Assembly (NCBI RefSeq): GCF_007829885.1
Contig: NZ_VIWW01000001.1
Span: forward strand, 1,116,001-1,180,000
Direction of reading: 5' to 3'
DNA length: 64,000 nucleotides
Origin: Streptomyces brevispora
GTDB taxonomy: Bacteria; Actinomycetota; Actinomycetes; Streptomycetales; Streptomycetaceae
The position numbers and the translations under genes were made by a program. The notes beneath the pieces were generated by a model. The model was given only the letters and a program-made list of their open reading frames with translations. It was not told where the DNA came from and ran no database searches. Below, one piece after another: positions 16,547 to 25,497 of the stretch. Each line of letters begins with the position of its first letter. Positions within the stretch are counted from its first letter, which is position 1.

Positions 16547-18733
16547 TCAGCCGCGCGGTGCCGTGCCCGCGACTCCCACCGTGCCCGCCGTTTCCGCCGG
16601 GGCCGCCGCGAGGCCGGGCTCGGGCTCGCCGTGGTCCATGACGGGCAGCCGGGAAAGTGCGCGCGGGGTGCGCCAGTTCCGCTCGCCGAGCAGCGCCATC
16701 ACGGAGGGCAGCAGCACCATTCGTACGATCGTCGCGTCCAGCAGCACCGCGACGGCCAGGCCGACGCCCATCTGCTGCATGTCCTGCATGGACAGCGTCC
16801 CGAAGACCGCGAACACCGCCACCATGATCACGGCGGCGCCGGTCACCGCACCCGCCGTCCGCCGGATGCCCTCGTCGATCGCGGCCGGGGTGGAGAGCCC
16901 GCGGCCGTGGGCCTCGCGGATCCGGGAGACCACGAAGACGTGGTAGTCCATCGAGAGCCCGAACAGGACGACGAGGACGAACAGCGGCATCCAGGACTCG
17001 ATCGCGCCGACGCCCTCCGAGCCGATCAGTGAGGCGCCCCAGCCGTGCTGGAAGACGGCGACCATCACTCCGTACGCGGCGGCCACCGAGAGCAGGTTGA
17101 GCAGGATCGCGGTCACGGCGATGACGTAACTGCGGAAGCAGAACAGCATCAGCAGGAAGGTCACCGCGGTGATGAAGAGGAACACGGGCAGGATGCCGCG
17201 CTTCAGCTGGTCGTTGAAGTCCGTGGACCCTGCCGTCTCACCGGTCACATACGCACGGGCGCCGGTCCCGTCGAACGCGGCCGGCAGCCGCTTCTCGCGC
17301 AGTTCGGTCAGATCGCTCTTGCCGTGGGGCAGTGGGACCTCGATCTCCGCCACGTTCTGTGCCCGGTGGACGGTCACCTTGTCGAAGCCGTCGAGTGCCT
17401 TGCGTACGCCGGGCGCCTCGATGTCCTCCGCCTCGACGACCACCTGGGCCGGGGCGGGGCCGCCGGGGAAGGCCTCGCTGATGTGGCGGTAGGCGACCGC
17501 CAGCTGGGAGTCCGAGCCGAACTGCTTCTCCAGGCCCAGCTCCTCGGTCTTCATACCGAGGGCCGGCGCGGCGAGCACGAGCAGGACGACGACCGAGGCG
17601 GCGGCGAAGAACCTCGGCCTGGCCAGGACGGGCCGCAGCAGCTTCCCGGCGATCCCGCCGCTCTGCTGCGTACCGCGAGTACCCGCAACATCCCGGGTAG
17701 CGCGCTTGCCGCGCCGGTTCAGCAGCGGCACCCGGCCCGCGTCGATCCGGTCGCCCAGCCAGGAGAGCAGGGCGGGCAGTACCGTCACGGAGCCCATCAT
17801 GGCGATGAAGACGACGATGATCGTGGCGACGGCGAAGCCCTTGAACAGCAGCAGCCCGGACAGGAACATGCCGGCCATCGCGACCATGACGGTCAGCCCG
17901 GACACCAGGACGGAGCGGCCGCTGGTGGCCGCCGCGATCCGCAGCGCCGTCTCGGCATCGCGTCCCGCCGCCCGCTCGTCGCGCTCGCGCCGCAGGTAGA
18001 AGAGGCAGTAGTCGACGCCGACGGCGAAGCCCATCAGGAACATCACGGAGTACGTGGTCTGGAAGAGGTGCAGCTGGTGGCTGGCGAGCGAGAGCAGACC
18101 GAAGGCGGCCAGGCAGGCGGTGAGCGCGAGCCCGACGGGCAGCAGGGCCGCGACGACGGCGCCGAAGGCGACCAGCAGAATGCCCAGGGCCAGGGGTACT
18201 GCGGTGAACTCGGCCTTCTTGAAGTCGTCGGTGAGCAGGTCGCCGAGCCACTTCCCGGCGCTGGCGTCGCCGAACTGGTGGACCGTGATGTCCGTCCGTT
18301 TCTCCTGGACCCCGGCGACGGCGTCCAGGACGGGCTGCACCCGGTCGGACGCGGTGGCGGCGTCCCCCTTCATCTCGAAGGCGATCAGTGCGTCCTTGCC
18401 GTCCTTGGAGGCGACCGGGGCCGCGAGGCCCGTCACCTCTCCGGTCTCCCCGAGGGCCGCGGTCAGCTCCCGGGCCGCGGCCCGCCAGCCGTCCGGTGCG
18501 GCCGACGACACCATGACCAGCTCGCCCGCCCGGTGGCTGAGGCCGGCGTCGGAGAGGATCTGCTCGGCCCGCGCCGAGTCCCCCGCACCGTTCTCGGCGT
18601 TGGTCATCTCGACCATGCCCGACGCCCCGCCGATGCCCGCGGCGAGCACGACGAAGAGCAGCCAGCCGAGAATGGCCGTCTTGCGATGGTGTGCGCTCCA
18701 CACACCGATACGTGCCGCGAGATTGAGCCTCAT
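16547..18733 (-). CDS. MMPL/RND-family membrane transporter
   Basis: A 728-residue MMPL-type exporter. It has an N-terminal helix (IGVWSAHHRKTAILGWLLFVVLAA), a large exported loop (about 40-170), a block of five to six helices (LALGILLVAFGAVVAALLPVGL, YSVMFLMGFAVGVDYCLFYLRRERDE), a second exported loop and a second helix block (VVLFGLSMDYHVFVVSRIREAH). The two GVDYCLF/GLSMDYHVF motifs hold the Asp-Tyr pair of RND-type proton relays. It is likely to export lipids or hydrophobic compounds using the proton gradient. It diverges from a two-component system (18974-20874) that could control it. Confidence 0.93.
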   Translation of the reverse strand: MRLNLAARIGVWSAHHRKTAILGWLLFVVLAAGIGGASGMVEMTNAENGAGDSARAEQILSDAGLSHRAGELVMVSSAAPDGWRAAARELTAALGETGEVTGLAAPVASKDGKDALIAFEMKGDAATASDRVQPVLDAVAGVQEKRTDITVHQFGDASAGKWLGDLLTDDFKKAEFTAVPLALGILLVAFGAVVAALLPVGLALTACLAAFGLLSLASHQLHLFQTTYSVMFLMGFAVGVDYCLFYLRRERDERAAGRDAETALRIAAATSGRSVLVSGLTVMVAMAGMFLSGLLLFKGFAVATIIVVFIAMMGSVTVLPALLSWLGDRIDAGRVPLLNRRGKRATRDVAGTRGTQQSGGIAGKLLRPVLARPRFFAAASVVVLLVLAAPALGMKTEELGLEKQFGSDSQLAVAYRHISEAFPGGPAPAQVVVEAEDIEAPGVRKALDGFDKVTVHRAQNVAEIEVPLPHGKSDLTELREKRLPAAFDGTGARAYVTGETAGSTDFNDQLKRGILPVFLFITAVTFLLMLFCFRSYVIAVTAILLNLLSVAAAYGVMVAVFQHGWGASLIGSEGVGAIESWMPLFVLVVLFGLSMDYHVFVVSRIREAHGRGLSTPAAIDEGIRRTAGAVTGAAVIMVAVFAVFGTLSMQDMQQMGVGLAVAVLLDATIVRMVLLPSVMALLGERNWRTPRALSRLPVMDHGEPEPGLAAAPAETAGTVGVAGTAPRG

Positions 18734-18828
18734 GGCGTGTTCGCCCCCTGAAAAGCAGTCGTCGGAAAGGACACCTCGAATCTAGGAACCGGGGGCCCGC
18801 CGCCCCAGCCGCTGAAACCCCCACTCCC

Positions 18829-18853
18829 CCGGTGACGTAGGGCGCGGTCACGG
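18829..18853. promoter_or_regulatory. Candidate operator between the MMPL gene and the two-component genes
   Basis: An imperfect dyad, CCGGTGAC / GTCACGG with GTGAC-n10-GTCAC at its core, in the 240-base divergent gap. It is a possible binding site for the NarL-type regulator encoded at 20227. Weak on its own. Confidence 0.25.
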
Positions 18854-18973
18854 GGTGGTGCTGGGTACACCCCGACCGGGTGTCGAACCGGCTGACGCCG
18901 TGGCCGCCCGAGACGTCAGACTGTGTGCGGACCGGGGCTGCCACGAGTGCCGGCAAGGGGAAGAGGGGCCGAT

Positions 18974-20242
18974 ATGGACACGCCGCACGGACGGACGAGG
19001 GCCGCGCTGCTGGCCGCTGGGCGCGGGCTGGTGCTGTCGTTCTCCTCGATCGTGGGGTCGGTCACGCTGTTCGTGCTGGCGGTGACCTCCATCGCCTTCA
19101 TCCCGCTGGGAATCGGCCTGGTCACCACCCCGTACGTGCTGTCGGCGGTCCGCACGCACGCCAATCAGCGCCGGCTGCTGGCGATCACCTGGTCGAACGT
19201 CCGTATCCCGGTCCCGTACCGGCCCTTCCCGAAGGATGTGCGCGGCGGGTTCACCGGGCAGGTGGAGCGGACCGGGGTGCTGCTGAAGGACCCGGCGACC
19301 TGGCGGGACCTGCAGTGGCTCCTGGTCGACATGACGGCCGGCTATGTGGTGTCGATCCTGGCGGCGGCGCTGATGGTCTACCCGGTGGAGGGTTTCGTCC
19401 TGGCGGCGGGGCTGTGGCGGGTCTTCACGGACGACCGGTACTGGTACGGGTTCGTGCCCGTGGACAGTCAGGCGACGGGGCTCGCCGCCGCCGCGCTCGG
19501 GGTGGCGGTCTTCGCGACCGGGGTGCTGCTGAGCGAGCGGCTGCTGCGCGCGCACTTCGTGATCGCCCGCTCGGTGCTGGCCCCCACCCATGAGCAGGAA
19601 CTGGCCCTGCGCATCGACCGGTTGACGGAGACCCGGCACGAGGCGGTCGACACCGCCGCGTCGGAGCTGCGGCGCATCGAGCGCGATCTGCACGACGGGG
19701 CGCAGGCCCGGCTGGTCGCCATGGGCATGAATCTGGGCACCGTCGAGGCGCTGATCGAGAAGGACCCGGCGCAGGCGAAGAAGCTCCTGGCGATGGCCCG
19801 CGAGTCGTCCGCGGAGGCGCTCACGGAGCTGCGCGATCTCGTACGGGGCATTCATCCGCCGGTCCTCGCCGAGCGCGGGCTCGGGGACGCGGTCAAGGCG
19901 CTGGCGCTGCGGACGCCCGTCGGGACCGAGGTGGACGTGGAGCTGAGCGGTCGCGCGGAGGCCCCCGTGGAGTCGGCCGCGTACTTCGCGGTCAGCGAGC
20001 TGCTGACGAACGCCGCGAAGCACTCGGGTGCGGACCGGATCTGGGTGGATCTGCACGATGCCGAGGGGATGCTGAGGATCTCCGTCACGGACAACGGGAA
20101 GGGCGGTGCGGCGATCGGATCGGGCTCGGGCCTGAGCGGGGTGGAACGCCGACTCGGTACATTCGACGGCATCATGGCCGTCAGCAGCCCCGCGGGCGGT
20201 CCCACCATGGTGACCATGGAGATCCCTTGCGAGTTGTCCTAG
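18974..20242 (+). CDS. Sensor histidine kinase (NarL/DesK-type, HisKA_3)
   Basis: A 422-residue membrane kinase. The N-terminus is a membrane sensor with two helices near 18-55 and another pair near 112-190 (YVVSILAAALMVYPVEGFVLAAGL, AAAALGVAVFATGVLL). The phosphoacceptor helix has RDLHDGAQARL with His240. The ATPase domain begins around 330 with VSELLTNAAKHSGA (N box) and continues with VTDNGKGGA and GSGLSGVERRL (G boxes). ATG 18974 follows GAGGGGC. The response regulator gene overlaps its end by 16 bases. The stimulus is unknown; the divergent MMPL exporter suggests an envelope-related signal. Confidence 0.93.
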   Translation: MDTPHGRTRAALLAAGRGLVLSFSSIVGSVTLFVLAVTSIAFIPLGIGLVTTPYVLSAVRTHANQRRLLAITWSNVRIPVPYRPFPKDVRGGFTGQVERTGVLLKDPATWRDLQWLLVDMTAGYVVSILAAALMVYPVEGFVLAAGLWRVFTDDRYWYGFVPVDSQATGLAAAALGVAVFATGVLLSERLLRAHFVIARSVLAPTHEQELALRIDRLTETRHEAVDTAASELRRIERDLHDGAQARLVAMGMNLGTVEALIEKDPAQAKKLLAMARESSAEALTELRDLVRGIHPPVLAERGLGDAVKALALRTPVGTEVDVELSGRAEAPVESAAYFAVSELLTNAAKHSGADRIWVDLHDAEGMLRISVTDNGKGGAAIGSGSGLSGVERRLGTFDGIMAVSSPAGGPTMVTMEIPCELS

Positions 20243-20874
20243 CCGAAGATCTCTTCCTGTTGCGCGACGGCCTGGTGCGCATGCTGGAGGCGTACGACTT
20301 CGAGATCGCGGCCGCCGTCGAGACGGGACCGGAACTGACCAGAGCACTCGCCGAGTTGAAGCCGGACGTCGCCGTCGTCGACGTCCGGCTTCCGCCGTCC
20401 CACACGGACGAGGGGCTGCAGTGCGCGCTGGCGGCCCGGCGGGCCAGGCCGGGCCTGCCGGTGCTGGTGCTCTCCCAGCACGTCGAGCAGTTGTACGCGC
20501 GTGAGCTGCTGGCGGACGGCAACGGCGCCATCGGCTATCTGCTCAAGGACCGGGTCTTCGACGCCGACCAGTTCATCGACGCGGTCCGCCGGGTCGCGGC
20601 GGGCGGCACCGCGATGGACCCGCAGGTGATCTCGCAACTGCTGTCGCGGCGTTCGCAGGACAAGCCGATGGGCGGGCTGACGCCGCGCGAGCGGGAGGTC
20701 ATGGAGCAGATGGCCCAGGGCCGTTCGAACGCGGCGATCGCCTCGCACATGGTGATCACGGAGAGGGCGGTGGCCAAGCACACCTCGAACATCTTCGGGA
20801 AGCTCGGCCTGCCGCCCTCCGACGACGACAACCGCCGCGTTCTCGCGGTACTAGCGTATCTCGACCGGGGTTAG
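20227..20874 (+). CDS. NarL/FixJ-family response regulator
   Basis: A 215-residue partner of the kinase. The receiver has the phosphoacceptor Asp52 in VAVVDVRLP and the Lys in GYLLKDRV. The C-terminal LuxR-type HTH reads LTPREREVMEQMAQGRSNAAIAS, then TERAVAKHTSNIFGKLGL. The start is a TTG inside the kinase gene, GGAG about 8 bases before it; no ATG or GTG in a sensible position exists, and the protein begins directly with the receiver beta strand. The 16-base overlap implies coupled translation. Its stop codon overlaps that of the convergent fucosidase remnant. Confidence 0.92.
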   Translation: MRVVLAEDLFLLRDGLVRMLEAYDFEIAAAVETGPELTRALAELKPDVAVVDVRLPPSHTDEGLQCALAARRARPGLPVLVLSQHVEQLYARELLADGNGAIGYLLKDRVFDADQFIDAVRRVAAGGTAMDPQVISQLLSRRSQDKPMGGLTPREREVMEQMAQGRSNAAIASHMVITERAVAKHTSNIFGKLGLPPSDDDNRRVLAVLAYLDRG

Positions 20875-21545
20875 GGCGTGGCCGGTGCGGTGGTGAGGTG
20901 CAGCGTCGTGGCGCCCAGGTACGGCTTCGCCCTGGACTCCAGCACCTTGACCCGGACCGCCGACGCGGTGACGGGCGCGGGCAGCGGCAGGATGCGCTCG
21001 TGGCCGATGGTGGTGCCGTCCGCGATCCGCGGCCAGCTGCCCCGGATCCGGGCCTCCACGGCGAACTTCTCCACCCGTTGTCCGTGCCGGACGTCCTCAC
21101 GGACGGCGACCCGGTCGAAGGCGCACGGCTCCGGTCCCCGCTTGCTCACATCGGCGCCGTAGACCCGGCGCAGCCCGGCCCCGAAGGCGGTCAGCGAGGT
21201 GACGTCCTCGTCCGCGATCCGGCCGTCGGGGGCGGGCGGGACGTCGAGCAGCAGCGAGGCGTTGCGGCCGACGCTCTTCTCGTACAGGTCCATCAACTGC
21301 GCTGCTGTCTTGGGCTTTTCGCCGGGGTGGTAGAACCAGCCGGGGCGGTTGGAGACGTCGGCCTCGGCCGGGTACCACTGGGGGTGGTTGATGCCGGGCT
21401 CCAGGAGCCGGTCCCGGGAGCCGATGTCGGGGTCGGTCGAGTCGTTGGGGAGGCTGCCGAGCCCCGTCCACGGGTCGGTGGTGTGCGGGGTGACGCTCCA
21501 CTCGGTCTCGCGGGCGACGCCGGACTCGTTGGTGCGTGGTGCCAT
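20871..21545 (-). pseudogene. C-terminal remnant of a GH29 alpha-L-fucosidase
   Basis: About 225 residues that match only the end of GH29 alpha-L-fucosidases: SGVARETEWSVTPHTTDPWT, then QWYPAEADVSNRPGWFYHPG, then YEKSVGRNASLLLDVPPAPDG. A C-terminal beta-domain follows. The catalytic TIM barrel of about 300 residues that should precede this, with the nucleophile Asp, is missing, and nothing like it is readable in any minus-strand frame up to the MarR gene. The open frame runs to an ATG at 21602, but the family sequence begins near 21530, so the upstream residues are probably not part of the old gene. Confidence 0.75.
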
Positions 21546-21722
21546 GGTTCCTCCCATTCCCGACCACGAGTGGTCGGACCTCTTGGGTACCGACGCGTGC
21601 ATGTTGCCGCACGGAGTAGCCTTCGGGGAGGGTGACTACCAGATACATCCTATCTCTCGTGCGCAAAGTCCAAGCCCTCACCGACTCCGGGACGTCAGGC
21701 CCGCCGGGTCCCCGTCCACCTG

Positions 21723-22238
21723 TCAGCCGTTGAACCAGCTCGACGCGTCGAGACGGAAGGAGTCCGCGGCGGCCACGGTGCGCAGGTCGGACTCCAGTGC
21801 GGCGACCCGTTCGGCGCCGAGCACCCGGACCCATTGCGCGCGCACCCGGTCGAAGCCCGCGGCCGAGCGTGCCAGCACGTCGATCCCGCGCGGGGAGAGC
21901 CGGACCAGTTTGCGGCGGCCGTCCTGCGGATCGTCGGCGCGCTCGACGTAGCCGAGACCTTCGAGCCGCTCGACCGTCTTCCCGGCGGCCTGTTTGGAGA
22001 CCCCGAGCCGTCGGCCGATCTCGCTCGCGGTCGCCCCGTCGAGGCCCACTGCCTGGAGCGCGTAGCCGTACGCGGGCCGCACCTCGGGGTGGCCCTGTTC
22101 GGCCAGCTCGCGGTGCAGGTCGTCGATGATCGACCGGAAGCCGGCAAACAGCAGCAGCGGCAGCTCGAAGCCCGCACCGCCCCCGGCGCCACCGCCGCCG
22201 GCGCCGCCCGAAGCGGGCCCTCTCCCACGCTCAGCCAT
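21723..22238 (-). CDS. MarR-family transcriptional regulator
   Basis: A 171-residue winged-helix regulator. After a Gly-rich tail come ELPLLLFAGFRSIIDDLHRELAE, the recognition region TASEIGRRLGVSKQAAGKTVERLEGLGYVER and the wing DPQDGRRKLVRLSPRG. It diverges from a carboxymuconolactone-decarboxylase-family gene across 68 bases that contain a 12-base perfect inverted repeat, the expected layout for a redox- or phenolic-sensing MarR repressing its neighbour. ATG 22238 is preferred to the TTG at 22253, although neither has a clear ribosome binding site. Confidence 0.9.
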   Translation of the reverse strand: MAERGRGPASGGAGGGGAGGGAGFELPLLLFAGFRSIIDDLHRELAEQGHPEVRPAYGYALQAVGLDGATASEIGRRLGVSKQAAGKTVERLEGLGYVERADDPQDGRRKLVRLSPRGIDVLARSAAGFDRVRAQWVRVLGAERVAALESDLRTVAAADSFRLDASSWFNG

Positions 22239-22242
22239 TGCG

Positions 22243-22290
22243 AAACTCGACAACCAGGTTTACCTTTTCGTCAATCACGTTGTCGAGTTT
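22243..22290. promoter_or_regulatory. Divergent operator: 12-base perfect inverted repeat
   Basis: AAACTCGACAAC at 22243-22254 and GTTGTCGAGTTT at 22279-22290, separated by 24 bases, fill most of the gap between the marR-like gene and the CMD gene. Two MarR dimers could bind on the same helical face (36 bases centre to centre). A TAAACC on the minus strand lies between the arms and could be the marR -10. Confidence 0.75.
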
Positions 22291-22306
22291 ACCCGAGAGG
22301 TCAGCC

Positions 22307-22885
22307 ATGTCCGCGTCCGTCTCCCCCGAGCACGCCCCCTCCCCGCTCTTCCCCGATCACTCCCCCGAAACCGCTCCCGCCGCGTCCCGCCCCGCCATGG
22401 CGGCCGTGACGGCGAAGCAGGGCCGTCTCCCCGCCGCCGTCGCCCGGCTCGCCTCGTCACCGGAGCTGCTCAACGGTTTCCTGAGGACGAGCGCGCTCTT
22501 CGAGTCCACCACCCTGGACCCGCTCTCCCGGGAGGTCCTGATCATGACCATGGCCGCCCGCAACGGCTGCCACCTCTGTGTGGCGATGCACACCGCGAAG
22601 CTCACCGCACTCGACGCGGACAGCGAACTCATCGCGGCACTGCGCGGCGAGAGCCCCCTGCCGATTCCCGACGAACGACTCGAGGCGGTACGGCAGTTCA
22701 CCCTCGCCGTGATCGAGGCGAGCGGGGCCGTGGACGACGACACGCTCCAGTCGTTCCTGGGCCACGGCTACACCTCGCGCAACGCGCTGGAAGTCGTCCT
22801 GGGGATCGGCGTCTACACCATGTCGACTCTGGCCAACCGGATGACAGCGGCCCCGATCGACCCCCAACTAGCCCGCTTTGCTTGA
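22307..22885 (+). CDS. Carboxymuconolactone decarboxylase (AhpD-like) family protein
   Basis: A 192-residue all-helical protein of the CMD/AhpD superfamily. The active-site motif NGCHLCVAMHT gives Cys88, Cys91 and His95, the C-x2-C-x3-H arrangement of alkylhydroperoxidase-type members, preceded by the conserved Glu of LSREVLIMTMA. A peroxidase or thiol-redox role is more likely than true decarboxylation. ATG 22307 follows GAGAGG; the frame is open further upstream across the operator. It is divergent from, and probably repressed by, the MarR-family regulator. Confidence 0.88.
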   Translation: MSASVSPEHAPSPLFPDHSPETAPAASRPAMAAVTAKQGRLPAAVARLASSPELLNGFLRTSALFESTTLDPLSREVLIMTMAARNGCHLCVAMHTAKLTALDADSELIAALRGESPLPIPDERLEAVRQFTLAVIEASGAVDDDTLQSFLGHGYTSRNALEVVLGIGVYTMSTLANRMTAAPIDPQLARFA

Positions 22886-22960
22886 GACTTGGGCCGGGGA
22901 TGCCGCCCGGGCCCCTCCGGCCCGAAGTGACCATCGCACGATTCGCTCGTTCAGCTGAAT

Positions 22961-24904
22961 GTGCGCCCACTGCCAGAGGTACCGCCAGCCGCCGCCCCGG
23001 TCGATGCCGAGCAGGCCGAGGTCTCGCTCGTCGAGCACTACCCGCGACTGGTCCGGCTCGGCTATCTCGTCCTGCCGCCCTCACTGGGCCGCTCCCGGCG
23101 CGTTCTCGCCGCCCACGCCCTGGCCCAGCGCGCCCTGCAGTCCGCGCGCAGGTCCTGCCCGGCGGACCGCCCGGCCCTCCTGCTGCCGCGCCGCTCCGGC
23201 CGTGCGGTGGCGGCCGATCCCGGATACGCGTACGTCCGCCGACAGGTGCTGCGCGGCGCACTGGCGGCGGGGGCGCCGCTGCGACTGCGGGCACGACGCG
23301 CCCAGTTGCCGCCCGTCCTGCCGCTGGTCTGGGGGCTCCGGCTGTTCCCGCACTCCGGCGGGGCCGACGAACTCGCCCTGGAGCAGAGGCTGTCGGCGTT
23401 GGACGGACCGGCGCGCGCCGCCTTCGTCCTGCGCGGACTGGAGGCGCTCGCGGACCGCGAGGTCCGGCGGGAGCTGGCCGCCGCGGGGGTGCCGGATCCG
23501 CATGCGGCCCTGCGGGCGGCGGACGGGGTGTCGGCGCCGTACGCGCTGCTGGCCTCGACCGAGTTCGATCCGTGCTCGCTCCAGGCCCGGCCGCCCGATC
23601 TGCCGCGCCGCCGCAGATACGCGCGGGCCGCACTGGCCGCCACCGCCGCGCTCCTGGTGTGCGGGATGCTGCTGGGGCTGCCGGGGGGCGGCTGGGGGCG
23701 CGGGGCGCCGGCCGCTCCGCCGTACGCGCGCAATCCGGCCGCTGAGGAGGCCCTGGATCCGGGGGCGTTGCAGAGGGTGTCGGCGTCGTACTGGCGGCGT
23801 TCGCCGCGCACCGACTTCGCCGCCTGGCCCACCCGCGGTGACCGCACCGAGGACACCCGGCTGCTGCGGCGGGCGCTGACCGTATGGGCGCGGCCGGGCG
23901 GCGGGGTGCGGACATCGGCGACGCCGCGGACGCCCGCGGGGCCGCCGATGGGGGCCCCGCAGCTGCTGTACGCGGGTGAGGTGGGCGCGTCGGCGGTGGC
24001 GATGTTCTACGACGGGCTGCGCGTCGTGCGGTACGCGGAGCCCCGTAACGCCGATCCGTCCGGGGGCGCGGCGCTCGACTTCGCCCGGGTCGACGGGGCG
24101 GACGTGACGTCGGCGGGGGCCCTGGTCGTGGACCGTACGGGGGGCCGGGTCCGCTATCTGACCGCGCCCTGGGTGCGGAGGGTGTCGGTACGGGATCTGC
24201 TCGCGCCGGACCGTGCGCCGCGCGCGCTGCACCGCACCCCGGACGGCGTGACCGACGCCCTGCCCGGTCCGGCGGCACCGGGCCGCTGCCGGTCGTGGGA
24301 CGCCGTCGAACTGGCCGGCGGCTCGGGGGTCCGGCTGATGGCGGATCTCGGTGAACTCGCCCCGGCCCGGCTGACGTCGGGCCCGCCGTCGAAGCCGCAC
24401 GATGTGGCGGGGCGGGCGGAGCTCCAGAACTGGGCGCGGACCGCCTGTCTGCTGCCGGAGGTGCGTGCGCACGGTGTGCGGTCGGTCAATTCCTGGATGT
24501 ACGCGACGCAACCGCTGCCAGAAGGAGGCGGTTCGGCCCAGTGGCTGTGCACCCGGGCGGAGACCTGGCGGGGCGCCGGGAGCCGGGTCCTCGCCCAGTT
24601 CCAGGCGCCGTCCGCGCGACCGCCCGGGAGCCGCCCGCCGGGAGCGGTCGCGGCGCGCTCCGAGGACTCGCCCGAGTGCGGGACGCGCACTCCGCGGGTA
24701 CTGGCGGGTGTGCTGTGGAAGTCGCACGGCGGCCGGTGGTACGTGCTCGCGGCGGGCAGCGAGCAGTTCACCTCGCTGACCACGTCCGGCGGGGTGACGG
24801 GGCGCGCCCGGGGGCGGCTGCTCGCGGTGCCGGCCAGGGCGGGCGACCGGGCGCAACTGAACGGGCGTCTCGCGGACGGCAGTCGGGTCGGCGCGCTGCG
24901 CTGA
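22961..24904 (+). CDS. Membrane protein with degenerate sigma-factor-like N-terminus
   Basis: A 647-residue protein with three parts. Residues 20-65 (VEHYPRLVRLGYLVLPPSLG, then AAHALAQRAL) resemble ECF sigma region 2, and 150-190 (ARAAFVLRGLEALADREVRREL) resembles the sigma region 4 entry. A transmembrane helix follows near 218-237 (RAALAATAALLVCGMLLGLP). The remaining 400 residues would be outside the cell, beta-rich, with several Cys (CRSWDAVE, ARTACLLPEV, WLCTRAETW). The start is GTG 22961. Neither part has a known function; the sigma likeness is by eye. It could be a membrane-tethered sigma relative or a decayed one. No clear operon partner is present. Confidence 0.65.
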   Translation: MRPLPEVPPAAAPVDAEQAEVSLVEHYPRLVRLGYLVLPPSLGRSRRVLAAHALAQRALQSARRSCPADRPALLLPRRSGRAVAADPGYAYVRRQVLRGALAAGAPLRLRARRAQLPPVLPLVWGLRLFPHSGGADELALEQRLSALDGPARAAFVLRGLEALADREVRRELAAAGVPDPHAALRAADGVSAPYALLASTEFDPCSLQARPPDLPRRRRYARAALAATAALLVCGMLLGLPGGGWGRGAPAAPPYARNPAAEEALDPGALQRVSASYWRRSPRTDFAAWPTRGDRTEDTRLLRRALTVWARPGGGVRTSATPRTPAGPPMGAPQLLYAGEVGASAVAMFYDGLRVVRYAEPRNADPSGGAALDFARVDGADVTSAGALVVDRTGGRVRYLTAPWVRRVSVRDLLAPDRAPRALHRTPDGVTDALPGPAAPGRCRSWDAVELAGGSGVRLMADLGELAPARLTSGPPSKPHDVAGRAELQNWARTACLLPEVRAHGVRSVNSWMYATQPLPEGGGSAQWLCTRAETWRGAGSRVLAQFQAPSARPPGSRPPGAVAARSEDSPECGTRTPRVLAGVLWKSHGGRWYVLAAGSEQFTSLTTSGGVTGRARGRLLAVPARAGDRAQLNGRLADGSRVGALR

Positions 24905-24929
24905 GCCCGCCCGGTCGGGACGGGCTCAG
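24901..24929 (+). terminator. Hairpin terminator overlapping the stop codon
   Basis: CTGAGCCCG pairs with CGGGCTCAG around an 11-base loop; the stem includes the TGA stop of the upstream gene. Confidence 0.6.
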
Positions 24930-24981
24930 GAATTCGCCGCAGGCCCCTGTTCCCCGGCCTACCCCTCAGTACATTGACAAC

Positions 24982-25497
24982 ATGTCTCACACGAAGCCAG
25001 TGGCGGTCGCGTCGGAGCGGATCGCGCACAAGGCCCGCCGGGTCTCCTTCACCTGGGACAGGACGCCCCTGCACTGGGTGCCGGGTGATCCGTTCACCAC
25101 GCACACCATCAACGTGCTCCATCTGCTGCTCCCGGCCGGGGAACGCTGGTTCGTCCACGTCTACCGCCGGGTGCTCCCGTACATACACGACGAGCAGCTC
25201 CGCGAGGACGTCATCGGGTTCATCGGCCAGGAGGCGATGCACTCCCAGGCCCATGACGACGTGCTCCCGCACCTGAAGGAGCTGGGCCGGGACCCGACCC
25301 CGTACACGGCCCAGGTCGACTGGCTCTTCGAGAAGCTGCTCGGCGACCGGACGCTGCCGCCGGGCCGGGCGCGCACGTGGTGGCTGATGGAGCGGGTGGC
25401 GACGATAGCGGCGATCGAGCACTGGATCTGCAGGCGGCCGGGAAGGGGTTTGGGAGCCGTGCTCCGCTCGTGCCGGTCGGTACGCTGTTCCTCATGA
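24982..25497 (+). pseudogene. C-terminally truncated metal-dependent hydrolase (PF10118-like)
   Basis: 171 residues. The first 148 match the predicted metal-dependent hydrolase family: RRVSFTWDRTPLHWVPGDPF, then HTINVLHLLLPAGERWFVHV, then GFIGQEAMHSQAH with metal-ligand-type Glu and His, then VATIAAIEHW. Relatives I recall are near 290 residues and continue after IEH with a second His/Glu set (HGAEEVEHR). Here the sequence changes abruptly to Arg/Gly/Ser-rich coding of no family likeness, and half the ligands are missing. A deletion around 25426 probably fused the gene to the promoter region of the next one; its stop overlaps the TetR start (ATGA). Confidence 0.7.
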
